From: Aspidiotus rigidus
Lineage: Eukaryota > Arthropoda > Insecta > Hemiptera > Diaspididae
Reading direction: 5' to 3'
Assembly: GCA_035079385.1 (NCBI GenBank)
Contig: JAVHKY010000043.1
Location: 2,666,001 to 2,730,000, forward strand
Length of the DNA stretch: 64,000 nt
In this document: positions 25,657 through 35,142 of the stretch, piece after piece
Position numbering within the stretch: the stretch's first letter is position 1
Layout of the letters: each line of letters opens with the position of its first letter
Notes under the pieces: model-generated
Told to the model about the DNA's origin: nothing
What the model saw: only the letters and a program-made list of their open reading frames with translations
Database searches by the model: none
Program-made: the position numbers and the translations under genes

Positions 25657-25968
25657 GCAGTACAGCAGCTTTGAGAAATCCTGAGGAAAATTGATGTCAA
25701 TATAGGATTAATCTGGCACTTTATGCAAAAAGCGGTAGTAATAACAACTAACGTTATCGTTACGATGTTTTTGAACAATATTATGTAAACTCTATACTGC
25801 TTGGTATATAGATATACCCGCAATAAAGATCTAAACCAACCACAATAGTGGTTGTGAACGTGTAGACAGGAATAAGAAGAAGATAATAAAGAAGAATAAG
25901 AATAGTGATAAAATAATAAAAACTTTCGGAATTATGTAAGCTGTTAATTGATATATTTCTTATTTTAG

Positions 25969-26087
25969 CGTATACAGATCAAAAGAAGCAGAGGATTTTG
26001 TGAAGAAACACTTCTGGGATGATAAACATCCAACTCGAGTCTATTTCTCGGACAGTGCACCAATTTATAGACCCCGATCTTTTCAAG
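25969..26087 (+). CDS. Exon: linker before the post-repeat Ig domains
   Basis: Acceptor cttattttag, entered in phase 2 (TG|C = Cys). Reads VYRSKEAEDFVKKHFWDDKH and PTRVYFSDSAPIYRPRSFQ, leaving in phase 1 at CAAG|gtactt. No domain was recognised. The SAPIYRP segment and basic/aromatic character resemble the Tyr-rich tail of the giant exon. Confidence 0.82.
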
Positions 26088-26757
26088 GTACTTCATTTTG
26101 TAATTTTTGTTTCCACAATTCGTGCTTCGCACTGTTTGAGTGTAAAAACTAAAAATGTAACAATTTTATAGCGACACTAGGTATATGAAAAAAAAAGGGG
26201 GGGCGGAAAGCAGACTAATTTTAGAGCCTACACTTATACAAGTATCATTCTTGGTGCACAATCAAGTTGGGGGTAGTGCTTTCATTTGATGATTTTCCTT
26301 CATTTAGTACAGCATTCTAAAAAGAGAGTTTGAATCCTAAGAAATGAATTTTTTTGGATACTTATTGATGGAAAGCGAGAAAAAATTTCGTCTCTTATAC
26401 ATAGATAAGTACTTATAAGTATCAATCACATACTACAAAAAAGTTATCAAAAAAATGTAGGCCTATTTTGTCGTACATTTCCAGCGCGGCGAATAGTCCA
26501 TTTGAAATTTTTCTTATATGTTAACCATTAAATCTTTCTGTAGCTCCAAAGATAGAGCAGTTTATTTTTTAATTAAAATTGTCAAGCTCGTACGTGCAAG
26601 GTGAATCTGAATGAAAAACGCAGAAAGTCTTTTGCTGCACCAAAACATAAAATTATTGTCAACTTTTCGGTACTGCAAAAGCCTTATTGTGGTTTTTATT
26701 TATTTTTAATTCTTTGGTGTCGCTGTACTTAATACATGATATCATTTTCAAATAAAG
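26088..26757. other. Intron
   Basis: 670 bp, AT-rich, with no recognised element or exon. There is a G-rich string at about 26196-26207. Confidence 0.65.
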
Positions 26758-26889
26758 GTATTAATAGTATCGAAAGTCACATTCCGTCAATAAAATATAG
26801 TCTCGGATTATCTCCAAGATTCAAACAATTATGCGTCGAGGACACCGTCCCGTTAGGAGCAACGATAACGTTTCACGCTGAAGAAGAAG
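26758..26889 (+). CDS. Exon: linker and start of Ig domain
   Basis: Acceptor caaataaag, phase 1. It reads GINSIESHIPSIKYSLGLSP then RFKQLCVEDTVPLGATITFH. Two closer AGs downstream would run into a stop (CAATAA in the other frame), so this acceptor is chosen although it lacks a good pyrimidine tract. Donor GAAG|gtacgt, phase 1. The first Ig cysteine position is replaced by His/Ala. Confidence 0.8.
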
Positions 26890-26960
26890 GTACGTGAGCT
26901 ATGTGCTTTTTTGTCCAAGTAGACCATCCCTCATCCTTTTCTTCTATTTCGTATCTCTAG

Positions 26961-27278
26961 GCACTCCAAAACCAAACATTAAGTGGTTGAAGGAGGAAAA
27001 AACATTACAATCCACACCCCTGCGACTTCAGTACATCGAAGACACAGATTTTCACACGCTTATCATCTCCGATGTCTCGCACAGCGACGTCGGACGTTAC
27101 CGGTGTAAATTATGGAATAAGTACGGAGTCGCTGATGCATACACCAGCATAAATGTAGTCACGACCGATCGAGGAAAACCTCCACGTTTCATAACCAGAC
27201 CTGAAACAATAATGTGCATAATCTGCGGCTCAGATTTGTCAGTTTCATTCCGTTTGTCAGGCGATCCAAAACCAAGAG
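26961..27278 (+). CDS. Exon: rest of one Ig domain and start of the next
   Basis: Acceptor gtatctctag, phase 1. GTPKPNIKWLKEEKTLQSTP through TLIISDVSHSDVGRYRCKLW is a canonical I-set C-to-F segment with Trp and DxGxYxC. KPPRFITRPETIMCIICGSD then starts another domain up to GDPKPR. Donor AGAG|gtggga is weak but gives the only phase-1 exit that joins the next exon. Confidence 0.88.
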
Positions 27279-27388
27279 GTGGGACATGAAGAATTTATTT
27301 TTTTACGCAGTATTAGTATCATATTCGAGTATTTTGTGGTGGCTATCGCAATACTGCATTCCTTGCTCATCATTCTTCTGTGCTTCAG

Positions 27389-27561
27389 TTTTATGGATGA
27401 AAGGCCTAACGGATATAACGGAAACGCACCGCTCGCTAAAAGAGACAATTAACGACTACGTGAGATTGACATTAAAACGCGCTCAAATATCCGACGCTGG
27501 AACGTACTTCATTATCGCGAAAAATAAATATGGAACGGACAGAGCTTTCTTCACACTACAA
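27389..27561 (+). CDS. Exon: rest of the second post-repeat Ig domain
   Basis: Acceptor gtgcttcag, phase 1. VLWMKGLTDITETHRSLKET, then LTLKRAQISDAGTYFIIAKN and FFTLQ. The DAGTY motif is intact, but the second Cys is Ile and the first position is also not Cys. The domain therefore has no disulfide-type pair, as is common in intracellular I-set domains. Donor CAA|gtgagt, phase 0. Confidence 0.9.
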
Positions 27562-28531
27562 GTGAGTATCTACGTAAGAAATTTCGAGAAACATATAATT
27601 TCATATGAGCAGTTTAACTCTTAGTTAACACGAAAGACAGATATGTACCTATATTAACCGATAATTCCTCGTTTTCCAATACCTAATAATTATACAATTC
27701 AAGAACGCCTTTATTATTAATAATAGGTATAATAGTCCAATAATAATAATAATAAATAATAATAATAATGTACCGAAAAGATCGAATTGTTCCCATCTTT
27801 TTACAAAAAGAATATTGCCGAATTTTCATATGTCTTCTTGGCGAAAAATACTTATAGACATCAATTTTTTTAGTCAATATAACTTACTTCTATGTACGTG
27901 AAACCTGCAATAATTTATCTTCATCTGAAAAGCATATTTATGCTAATCGATCAATTTTCCAAAAACCTTTTGCAACTACTCGTAATACCGCTATCAGTGG
28001 ACGTTCTTTTCAGCTTGTTTATGAGAAGAATTCTCATCTTTCCGTGCTCTAATACCCGTAGGATGTTATTTCTTTCATTAATAATCATGCAGAACTGAAA
28101 AATTGAAAAAACTATCAGAATGATAGTAAGTAACAATAACATTTGTATGAAATAGTTTGTGAAGAGGAATGATGCTTTACCAATGATCTCATTACAATAA
28201 TTTCATTTCATCTGTACATGGGTATCCTCCAACTTCCCACCCCTTCCCCCTCTCTAAAGAGAAAACAATCCTCTATTTTTGTGACTCTTGTCTCGCTCAT
28301 CCAATAAAAACATGGCCTAGCTACTTTGGTAAAGTAGCTCCTCACTTTCCATTCACTCCCTCTTCACTCTTGTACTTACTCTGTTGAAAATATTCCAATA
28401 TACCGTTGTGAATAAATTATGTTATTCCGGACACCTAAGTATGAAGTTTGTAGCTGAATTAAGTCTCGTGAAGAAAATATCGACAAATTAAGATTTTAAT
28501 ATCTAATATTATTGATTTTTTGTACATACAG
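27562..28531. other. Intron
   Basis: 970 bp, with an imperfect AAT-rich stretch near 27735-27770. No exon or element was recognised. Confidence 0.65.
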
Positions 28532-28640
28532 GTTGATCAAAGATTGAGATCGCTTACACCTCTTCCGTTCTATAAACACGTGATGGATGTGAGAAAATCT
28601 AGCGTCCTACACGCTAGTAACACTTCCAATTTGTACCACA
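28532..28640 (+). CDS. Exon: linker between Ig and FN3 (long form)
   Basis: Acceptor tgtacatacag, phase 0. Encodes VDQRLRSLTPLPFYKHVMDV and RKSSVLHASNTSNLYH. It leaves in phase 1 at a strong donor CCACA|gtaagt, which fits the FN3 exon at 29743 (A|AA = Lys). If the donor is not used, the frame stays open to a stop at 28757. Confidence 0.85.
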
Positions 28641-28759
28641 GTAAGTTGAGCCATTACAACAATTATCAATCGAGTCGGCTGCGAAATCATATAAATTCCA
28701 TTAGGTTGAGGCTCATTCATTCTCGTTCATGTTTTTTAATTAATAGAGCTTTTGTATAG
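28641..28759 (+). CDS. Possible alternative C-terminus by donor read-through
   Basis: Reading through the donor at 28640 extends the exon by about 39 codons: KLSHYNNYQSSRLRNHINSI, then RLRLIHSRSCFLINRAFV and a TAG stop at 28757-28759. An AATAAA lies 162 bp further on. Together these would make a terminal exon and a long isoform ending before FN3. The peptide is basic and of unknown function. Read-through is an inference and needs transcript evidence. Confidence 0.4.
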
Positions 28760-29545
28760 ATTGTTATATAACATATTCTTTCTTCTTCTGTTGTTTGTTA
28801 TTACTTTTGCCAGCATTGATTGATGTATTTTTTTTTTTAGTTTGTTGAGACAAAATTTTGAAATCTAGTCTATGATATATATTTTACATACCTACAACAA
28901 TTATATAAGTAACTTATTTAAATAAAATCTTTTGTACTCGAATTACGCATATTATTAAAAATATATACGACATGTTTAAGACTATAGTCGTAGACTGCAA
29001 CAGTAGTAGCTTTATTACTTTCACAGCATAAAATATACGAGTAATTTATACTTTTTTATACCACTAACATTGCAAGTTATTCATTAAATTTTTCGGTCAA
29101 GTTCAAATTCTTCGAACTTTCAAAAGATGATGAAGCCGCTTTCTAGATACAAACGAGCATATATATAACAAATAATAAGCGAGAAAAAAAATATGTAGAT
29201 GCCCGCATGCCTCCGCAAATATACGCCGACGTGAAATAGGAATCTTATATAGGTCCTGGACTCTCGTTATACAAAAATACAACAAAAGTTATTTTAAGAA
29301 ATATTTTTGGAAAGGGAAGAAATGGTTAACGTGTAAAATGATTTGAAATGAAACTTGGAAGGATCGACGTCACATCTCATTTAACTCTCTTTTTCTCTCT
29401 AATATTTAGTTGGCGCGAGTATCACTTGCTATTTCGGCGTGTATTTGATGGTTGTCTTCATTTCTTTCGAATTTGATAAGAAAACATTTATAACATTACA
29501 ATTTGTCGTTACCTTCCTATAACTTTCGCGTGACTTACATTCATC
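28760..29545. other. Candidate 3' UTR and promoter region of alternative transcripts
   Basis: Intron sequence in the long form. It would hold the 3' UTR of the read-through isoform (to about 28940) and then the 5' region of the transcript starting at the 29546 ATG. No definite TATA or initiator motif could be assigned. TTATAAC at about 29489 is a weak candidate. Confidence 0.4.
28921..28926 (+). terminator. Candidate polyadenylation signal AATAAA
   Basis: AATAAA followed at about 10 bp by TTTTGTACTCG. It lies downstream of the read-through stop at 28757 and could terminate the alternative isoform. AT-rich introns contain chance AATAAA strings, so confidence is modest. Confidence 0.35.
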
Positions 29546-29642
29546 ATGAGCGACGATAACTGGTTGCAATCTGTGCGTAAAAAATGGTCCAAACAAGGTG
29601 GCGAATGTTCGGATTTCTTGCACTATCTGACCGATCATCAAG
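29546..29642 (+). CDS. Alternative first coding exon of a short FN3-Ig isoform
   Basis: The ATG at 29546 opens MSDDNWLQSVRKKWSKQGGE and CSDFLHYLTDHQ, ending in phase 1 at CATCAAG|gtgatt. This matches the FN3 exon at 29743 (G|AA = Glu). An in-frame TGA at 29531-29533 lies five codons upstream with no AG between, so the ATG is a genuine initiator and not the inside of a longer exon. The peptide has no signal sequence, as expected for a cytoplasmic protein. Inferred: an internal promoter makes a shorter protein beginning at FN3. Stretchin-Mlck is known to use several promoters in this way. Confidence 0.7.
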
Positions 29643-29742
29643 GTGATTTATTCGTGATAAGCACAAAAATGTATCATTCCTTACGCTTCACTGGGAAGAT
29701 CAGTTGCGTGAAGATAAACGCAAAGTGCTTGCTTTTTTATAG

Positions 29743-29906
29743 AAACTCCTGGTCCAGTGCCCGATGAGCCATGTGTGATAGATATGGATAAACATTATCT
29801 GACCTTATCCTGGAAGAAACCGCTTCACATTGGAGGGGCTCCTATCATGGCGTACCGCGTTGAAAAATGGTTGGTCGGAGAAAAAGGTGGATCAAAATGG
29901 ATAGAG
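29743..29906 (+). CDS. Exon: first half of FN3 domain
   Basis: Acceptor gcttttttatag, phase 1. TPGPVPDEPCVIDMDKHYLT then LSWKKPLHIGGAPIMAYRVE and KGGSKWIE are the A to C' strands of an FN3 domain: PGxP start, L-x-W-x-x-P and the G-x-P-I-x-x-Y-x-V-E signature. Donor phase 0. Both upstream exons (28532-28640 and 29546-29642) can splice to it. Confidence 0.94.
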
Positions 29907-30151
29907 GTAAATTCAGTCAGCTACCAGCTTTTCTACAGTTTGGTTTGTAATGTGACGTCGGCACTAGGTAAAGGATCTAAATTGCTTGGTATTCTCCATT
30001 TTATACGCTATCAACAACTAAAGTAATAAAGTAGCTTATTCATCAGCATCAATAAAAAGATCTACGAGTATCTAGCATAGAAAATTCGCGTTTTATTTCT
30101 TGGACATTGTAAGTTGAACTTTTAATAAATAAATCCTTTTTCCTCTTCAAG

Positions 30152-30373
30152 GTTGGTATGACCCCAACAACCTCGTTAGATGTTTACAGTCTGACACCTG
30201 GTGAACGTTATAACTTCAGGGTATCTGCTCGAAACCAATATGGATGGGGACCGTCAGTGGTCAACAATACCCCTATCCTTTTTGAAGAAGCAACTGAATT
30301 CCCACAGTTTGAGAAATGTTTGCCGGGAGAACTGAAAGTTCTTTTTGATTCCTCAGTTGAACTGGAATGTCAG
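30152..30373 (+). CDS. Exon: second half of FN3 and start of Ig
   Basis: Acceptor tcctcttcaag, phase 0. SLDVYSLTPGERYNFRVSAR and NQYGWGPSV carry the FN3 L-x-P-G-x-x-Y-x-F-R-V-x-A-x-N-x-x-G-x-G signature. FPQFEKCLPGELKVLFDSSV then ELECQ starts an Ig domain with its first Cys. Donor CAG|gttagt, phase 0. The following 3.3-kb intron holds the Penelope-like element. Confidence 0.94.
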
Positions 30374-30482
30374 GTTAGTGCAGAACTGCGCCATGCATAC
30401 TTAGTAAAATAAATGAATGTTGAATGGATACAAAGAATGAGTTTCAAGAGAACTGATGAGTAAACCAAGGTGACTAGTAGGA

Positions 30483-30494
30483 GTCGTAGGTAAC
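30483..30494 (+). repeat. Left target-site duplication of the Penelope-like element
   Basis: GTCGTAGGTAAC, repeated exactly at 32649-32660 on the far side of the element. Confidence 0.7.
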
Positions 30495-32648
30495 ATAATG
30501 AGAAAAGCAGAAAACGCGCACGTAAGAGATTGTATTGAACAAGATACAAATACAAAGAAGACGACGCGTTTCAAACCGACGTTTTTCGGTTTTTTTTGGT
30601 TTCAAGTGAGGTGAATCAATACGGGCTTCGCAAAATTGTGTAATCTCATTAGGTATTAGTGGCGGATCATCTTCAGGTCGAGTACTGAAAGGTGCGAAAA
30701 ATCAAACAATACAGTAAAAGAACACGAGGAATATTATACATTTAGATTTGAAGGAGTTAAAAAATACTGCATCCAAGTTGTTGAGCAGGTTCGAACCACG
30801 ATGATGTAAAGTAATAAGTTTTTCAATCGTATAAATCATGTGGACACCTTTTTCACAACCATGCAGCAACGAGATTTTTATTCCATCGAAAGGGTGGTTT
30901 CTTTCGTGGCAATGCTGAGCCATAGCTGAAGTGTCCTCCGTACATCCAGATGGGGTTGGCTTCTGCGTTTTCTGGTTTCACGGCCTTCCAACCTGACCAT
31001 GGTTTGAAGAACTCCTCTCAGTTGGCTCTTAGCGTTCAATATTTACGGCTTCACAGAACCTGTCGCCTTATTTCTTTCGATGCTCACTCGTTGTTCACCA
31101 ACGTTCCGGTTGGCCATACTGTTGACGCCATGTACGAGATCCTTGTCAGATCTGGTGCCTCCTTTGAGTTTGCTAATGAGTTCGAGCGGCTCATTCTCCT
31201 CTGCACTGAAAAGAACATATGCTTCTTCGACAATAAAACTTACCAATTCCCTGCGGGTCTTCCTATGGGTGGTCACCTTTCCTCCCTCATCTCTGATGTC
31301 TTTATGGACCGTCTAGAGCGTTGGGTCCTTAAGTTTTCTCCTCACGCTGCTCACGCCATTCTCTGGTAGGTACCGCTATGTTGATGACGTCTTTTGCATT
31401 TGGAATGGCTCCGACGCCCAGCTTGCGCTCTTCCATCGCGACCTCAACTCTTACCATAAAAACATTTCCTTTACTTTGAAAACGGGTGGTAAGGAGCTTA
31501 ATTTTTTAGATCTAACCATCCACCTTGTTCCTGATAATATCGATGATGGTCTACTGGTACCTGAATTCTCTGTCTTCCGGAAACCGACTCTCACTGGATT
31601 GTCCATTCACAATCGTTCGATGCACCCGGTATCCCATAAGCTTGCTGTCATCCATTCTTCCATCAATCGCATGTTGTCCCTCCCTCTTTCTCTCCTCGAA
31701 AAGCGACGTGAAATTACTTTCATCACACATATCGCCAAGAAAAACGGTTTAAATGTCAATATTCCATCTATGGTCCGGAAGCTGAGCCTCCGTCGTTCGC
31801 TGAATATATCCCATAGTCAACCTAACTTCACTCAGTTTGTTTCGGATCAATTTTGCTGCTCTTTCATCATTCCTAAACCTCGAGAAAAAGATGATTACAA
31901 ATGGCTCCGCGTACCTTACTTAGGTCCTGCGTCTGATAAATTGGCTATCGAGCTTCGTCGTTATGGCTACAAGGTCGGGTTCTATCCGTTAACCCGCATC
32001 CGTGATCTCTCCCTCTTGAAAGATGGTATACCGGCATCTCGTTCTCCCGGTATTTATTTATTGGAGTGTACTTGCAGGGATTCTTACATAGGGCAAACCG
32101 GCAGAGTCCTCGACATACGGTTGGCTGAAAATCGTCGGATTTTAAAAAGTTGGTGCAGAAATCATGCCTATCCCCTTCCCCATCTGGGTGTACGGAGGAC
32201 ACTTCAGCTATGGTTCAGCATTGCCACGAAAGAAACCACCCTTTCGATGGAATAAAAATCTCGTTGCTGCGTGGTTGTAAAAAAGGTGTCTACATGAATC
32301 GTTTGGAGGAATTTACGAATTTTACACGATTGAAAAACTTATTAGGTTATTACCTTACGTCGTCGTGGTTTGAACCTGCTCAACAACTTGGATGCAGTAT
32401 TTTTCAACTCCTTCCTACACTACAACTTAGGTATATATGAATGTATAATATTCCTCGTGTTCTTTTACTGTTTTGATTTTTCGCACCTTTCAGTACTCGA
32501 CCTGAAGATGATCCGCCACGTCGGTTCGAAACGCGTCGTCTTCTTTGTATTTGTATCTTGTTCAATACAATCTCTTACGTGCGCGTTTTCTGCTTTTCTC
32601 ATTATGTCTAAACAAGAACCACGTACTTACGACGACAATATTCTAATC
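30495..32648 (+). mobile_element. Penelope-like retroelement, degenerate, with inverted terminal copies
   Basis: The centre encodes a Penelope-type reverse transcriptase joined to a GIY-YIG endonuclease. The ends at 30495-30955 and 32178-32606 are long inverted copies of each other, the pseudo-LTR arrangement known in this class. A 42-bp extension follows on the right side only. An exact 12-bp duplication (GTCGTAGGTAAC) flanks the whole. The reverse transcriptase starts at motif A, so the element is 5'-truncated. Frameshifts near 31366 and 32155 disable it. It lies in an intron in the host gene's orientation. Confidence 0.88.
30956..32255 (+). pseudogene. Penelope-type RT/GIY-YIG open frame, frameshifted
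   Basis: Frame 1 (to the TAG at 31367) has FDAHSLFTNVP (31076-31108, motif A region) and GLPMGGHLSSLISDVF. Frame 2 from 31371 has the catalytic YRYVDD (RYVDD at 31374-31388), then ELNFLDLTIH, and near the end GIYLLECTC (GIY at 32049) and SYIGQTGR (YIG at 32085). A one-base indel in TGGTAGG before the YVDD motif breaks the frame. A second shift near 32155 moves the last part, AMVQHCHERNHPFD, to another frame. The N-terminal fingers are missing. It is an inactive remnant. Confidence 0.88.
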
Positions 32649-33332
32649 GTCGTAGGTAACGTCCAGGGATGCACTGTCAAAGCCGTTAATGGCTTCAGTT
32701 TAAGTCTATAAGCTCTTGTTTTGACTATTTTCAGGAAAGCCAAAAGGCAGTCGATGAATTTTGAGATATCAGCTTTTCAGCCAAAAGCTGTTGGAAAATA
32801 TTGTATGATTAGTTACGTCGTTATTATAATTTAGCCATTATTTGGACCCCCGTTGCAAAAGACGGAAACCAGCTGATGAATTTATTGGAATTAGCTGTCA
32901 GCCAAAACATTTTAAGAACGACGAGCGAGATATTTTACAAATCACGATGAAAAAATATATCCGATAATATCGGAAGACGTAGATATTTCAATGAGTAATG
33001 GTATAGATAAGGAACTAGGTTTATAAGACCGGTAGGTATGCGCAAAATGATAAGAATATGTGTGGGATCGTCACCGTGTGGAAGGAGGAGCAATCTACGA
33101 GTAAGTATAGTATTCTAAGAGAATTTTTAACATCGAACATCACAAATACAAGAATGCTAACGACAAGAAATAAACGAGAACTCATTCATTTTCTCGTTTC
33201 CACTAATACAATTTAAATTTAATCAAAATTCGATGTTCGATATTGAAATTTCTCTCATGACACTCCTGAAGTCCTGAAAGAAACCTCCTGAAACTGCTCC
33301 TCCTTCAACTTCATCAACATGGCGACTGAGGC

Positions 33333-33465
33333 GCTAGAGGTATTCTCGCCCAATGTAAACAGATATGCAATCCGAAAAATCAAGACAGTGGTGGGTCCAT
33401 AACCACCATACCACTTGATTTTTCGGATTGCAGATCTGTTTACATTGAGTGAGAATACCTCTAGC
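33333..33465. mobile_element. Hairpin MITE with ~58-bp inverted arms
   Basis: The arms start GCTAGAGGTATTCTC and end GAGAATACCTCTAGC, and include TGTAAACAGAT and GCAATCCGAAAAATCAAG on both sides. They are about 95% complementary, with a loop of around 25 bp centred on GTGGTGGGTCCATAACCACC. It has no coding capacity. The target duplication is not clear. Confidence 0.75.
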
Positions 33466-33673
33466 TCCTTATGGTGACGGTTCTCTTCTTATCACTTGCG
33501 TATACCTATAGTGGTGATTCTTAATCGCATTGTATTGAATTAACAATAAGTTGAACACAAAATTTCCTTCGAATACCCATACGATATAAACGTCCTGGTT
33601 TTCTGATTTTTTTTTATCATCAGTGGACTAAAACGATTGGGTCTTGCTAGTTTTCGTTGTTTTCAAATTTCAG

Positions 33674-33918
33674 TTGAAGCGTAGCAAAGATGTTGAAATA
33701 GGATGGTCAAAGGATGGTTCGCCTATTTTCGAAGGCGACAAATATAAATTGCACTATAGCCAGGGTAGATGCTGTTTGACAATGAAGAATTTAAAGGAAG
33801 ATGATTCGGGTCGATACGTGTGTGAAGCTTTCAATAAGCATGGAAAAATTTGTACATTTGTTCGTTTGATGATCGTGCATGACCAACGAATTGTGAATGC
33901 GTCACTAAGATTGAACAG
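33674..33918 (+). CDS. Exon: rest of the post-FN3 Ig domain
   Basis: Acceptor aaatttcag, phase 0. LKRSKDVEIGWSKDGSPIFE, CCLTMKNLKEDDSGRYVCEA and FNKHGKICTFVRLMIV complete a full I-set domain with core Trp and DSGRYVC. A linker, HDQRIVNASLRLN, leads out. Donor ACAG|gtaagg, phase 2. Confidence 0.94.
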
Positions 33919-33984
33919 GTAAGGCTGACAATTTGCATCGGTGAGTGTTTGTTGTCTTAATGTAAAATTATTATTATACACCAG

Positions 33985-34154
33985 ACTTAGACAAGAAAAT
34001 GATGGAAAAATTGATATGGCACCGCAATTTTCTATGCGCTTACGAGACCGTCGAATTCAAATGTGTTATCCTGTCCGATTGACATGCCAGATAAGAGGAT
34101 ATCCTAGGCCGTGCGTCGTTTGGTACAAGGACGGTGGGAGAATCGAAGACGATC
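33985..34154 (+). CDS. Exon: first half of an Ig domain
   Basis: Acceptor ttatacaccag, phase 2. LRQENDGKIDMAPQFSMRLR then DRRIQMCYPVRLTCQIRGYP and VVWYKDGGRIED. The first Cys and core Trp are present. Donor GATC|gtaaat, phase 1, followed by a 90-bp intron. Confidence 0.93.
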
Positions 34155-34244
34155 GTAAATAGTATAGTGCAATTACGAATTAAGATTTGAAAAATAATAA
34201 ACCATGATAAATTAGTGAATGTCCGTGATCTTACTTTGTTCCAG

Positions 34245-34515
34245 AGAATTTTTCTACGTACGAAGAATCTGACGATTTTTATTCGTTGGAAATAAATGAT
34301 ACTAGACCGGAACATGGTGGAACTTACAGCATTGTAGCTACCAACAGTAGCGGTAGAGTGTCCAGCAAATGTGATTTGCTCGTTGATAAAGGGCTTCGGA
34401 CGTACATCGGCCCTAAATTTGTCGATAAATTAGATCGACTTTACACGGTCCAAGAGGGATCGCAACTCCGCTTACGAGCAGTTGTTTGTGCGTATCCAGC
34501 AGTTGGAGTTACTTG
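34245..34515 (+). CDS. Exon: end of one Ig domain and start of the next
   Basis: Acceptor actttgttccag, phase 1. SDDFYSLEINDTRPEHGGTY and SIVATNSSGRVSSKCDLLVD close the domain, with Ser at the second Cys position. GPKFVDKLDRLYTVQEGSQL then RLRAVVCAYPAVGVTW opens the next. Donor CTTG|gttagt, phase 2. Confidence 0.93.
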
Positions 34516-34604
34516 GTTAGTTTTACAATGAAGTTATACACGAACTAGTCCTAGATTAAATAATTATAAGTATACTTAATAATTTTAAAATATGACTGAA
34601 AAAG

Positions 34605-34835
34605 GCAAAAGAATGGTATTCGTTTACGTCAAAGCAGACGTGTCATTTTAACCGTAAGTCATCAAGGAGAAGTTGAACTTACAATTGCTCGAATGAGTCA
34701 ACTGGACAATGGTATTTATACATGCGTAGCGACCAATGAAGCTGGTCGTGCGGAGACTAACACGCGAATTGAAGTCCACCCAAAGCCGAGGGCATTTGAC
34801 AGCGAAAAGTACGACGAAAACATATCAGAGCTGAT
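34605..34835 (+). CDS. Exon: rest of an Ig domain and linker
   Basis: Acceptor gactgaaaaag (weak pyrimidine tract), entered in phase 2 (TG|G = Trp). QKNGIRLRQSRRVILTVSHQ, GEVELTIARMSQLDNGIYTC and VATNEAGRAETNTRIEV complete the domain. A linker, KPRAFDSEKYDENISEL, follows. Donor phase 2. Confidence 0.92.
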
Positions 34836-35012
34836 GTAAGTAAAATAGGTACTTATAGATAATACACATTTCATTTATGGGTTCTTACAAGAAGAAAGTA
34901 ACTAGGTATTCACGTAGGTAATGAATAATTGTATAGGAGTCAGTAGCAACCTTAAACAGTTGAGTAACGCCATGAACACTTTATAAGAACAATTTTTCCT
35001 ATTTTACAACAG

Positions 35013-35142
35013 CTCAAAAGAACCAAAGTTTCTGGTTAAGCCACTTTCATTTAAAGTTTCGGAAGGAGATCACGTAGTGATTGAATGCAAAATTGTAGCG
35101 GATCCAAAACCAACAGTATCATGGCTTCGAGATAGACTCAAG
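35013..35142 (+). CDS. Exon: first half of the last visible Ig domain
   Basis: Acceptor attttacaacag, phase 2. SKEPKFLVKPLSFKVSEGDH then VVIECKIVADPKPTVSWLRD with first Cys and core Trp. Leaves in phase 0 at CTCAAG|gtaaga. The partner exon is 27.7 kb downstream at 62840. Confidence 0.93.

Larger units (their letters stand above)
24607..25968. other. Intron with hAT-type MITE and AAT tract
   Basis: Holds the MITE at 24735-24918, loose copies of the degenerate TTCAAAATTT/AAGTC repeat around 25160-25320, and an AAT microsatellite at 25603-25656. No exon was recognised. Confidence 0.65.
30374..33673. other. 3.3-kb intron carrying a retroelement and a hairpin MITE
   Basis: A Penelope-like element occupies 30495-32648 and an inverted-repeat hairpin 33333-33465. 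The rest is AT-rich with no recognised exon. Confidence 0.8.

Noticed and set aside
31476..32255. Possibility that the RT open frame is an active gene
   Set aside because: The N-terminal part is missing and frameshifts lie before the YVDD motif and after the GIY-YIG core, so it is a dead copy.
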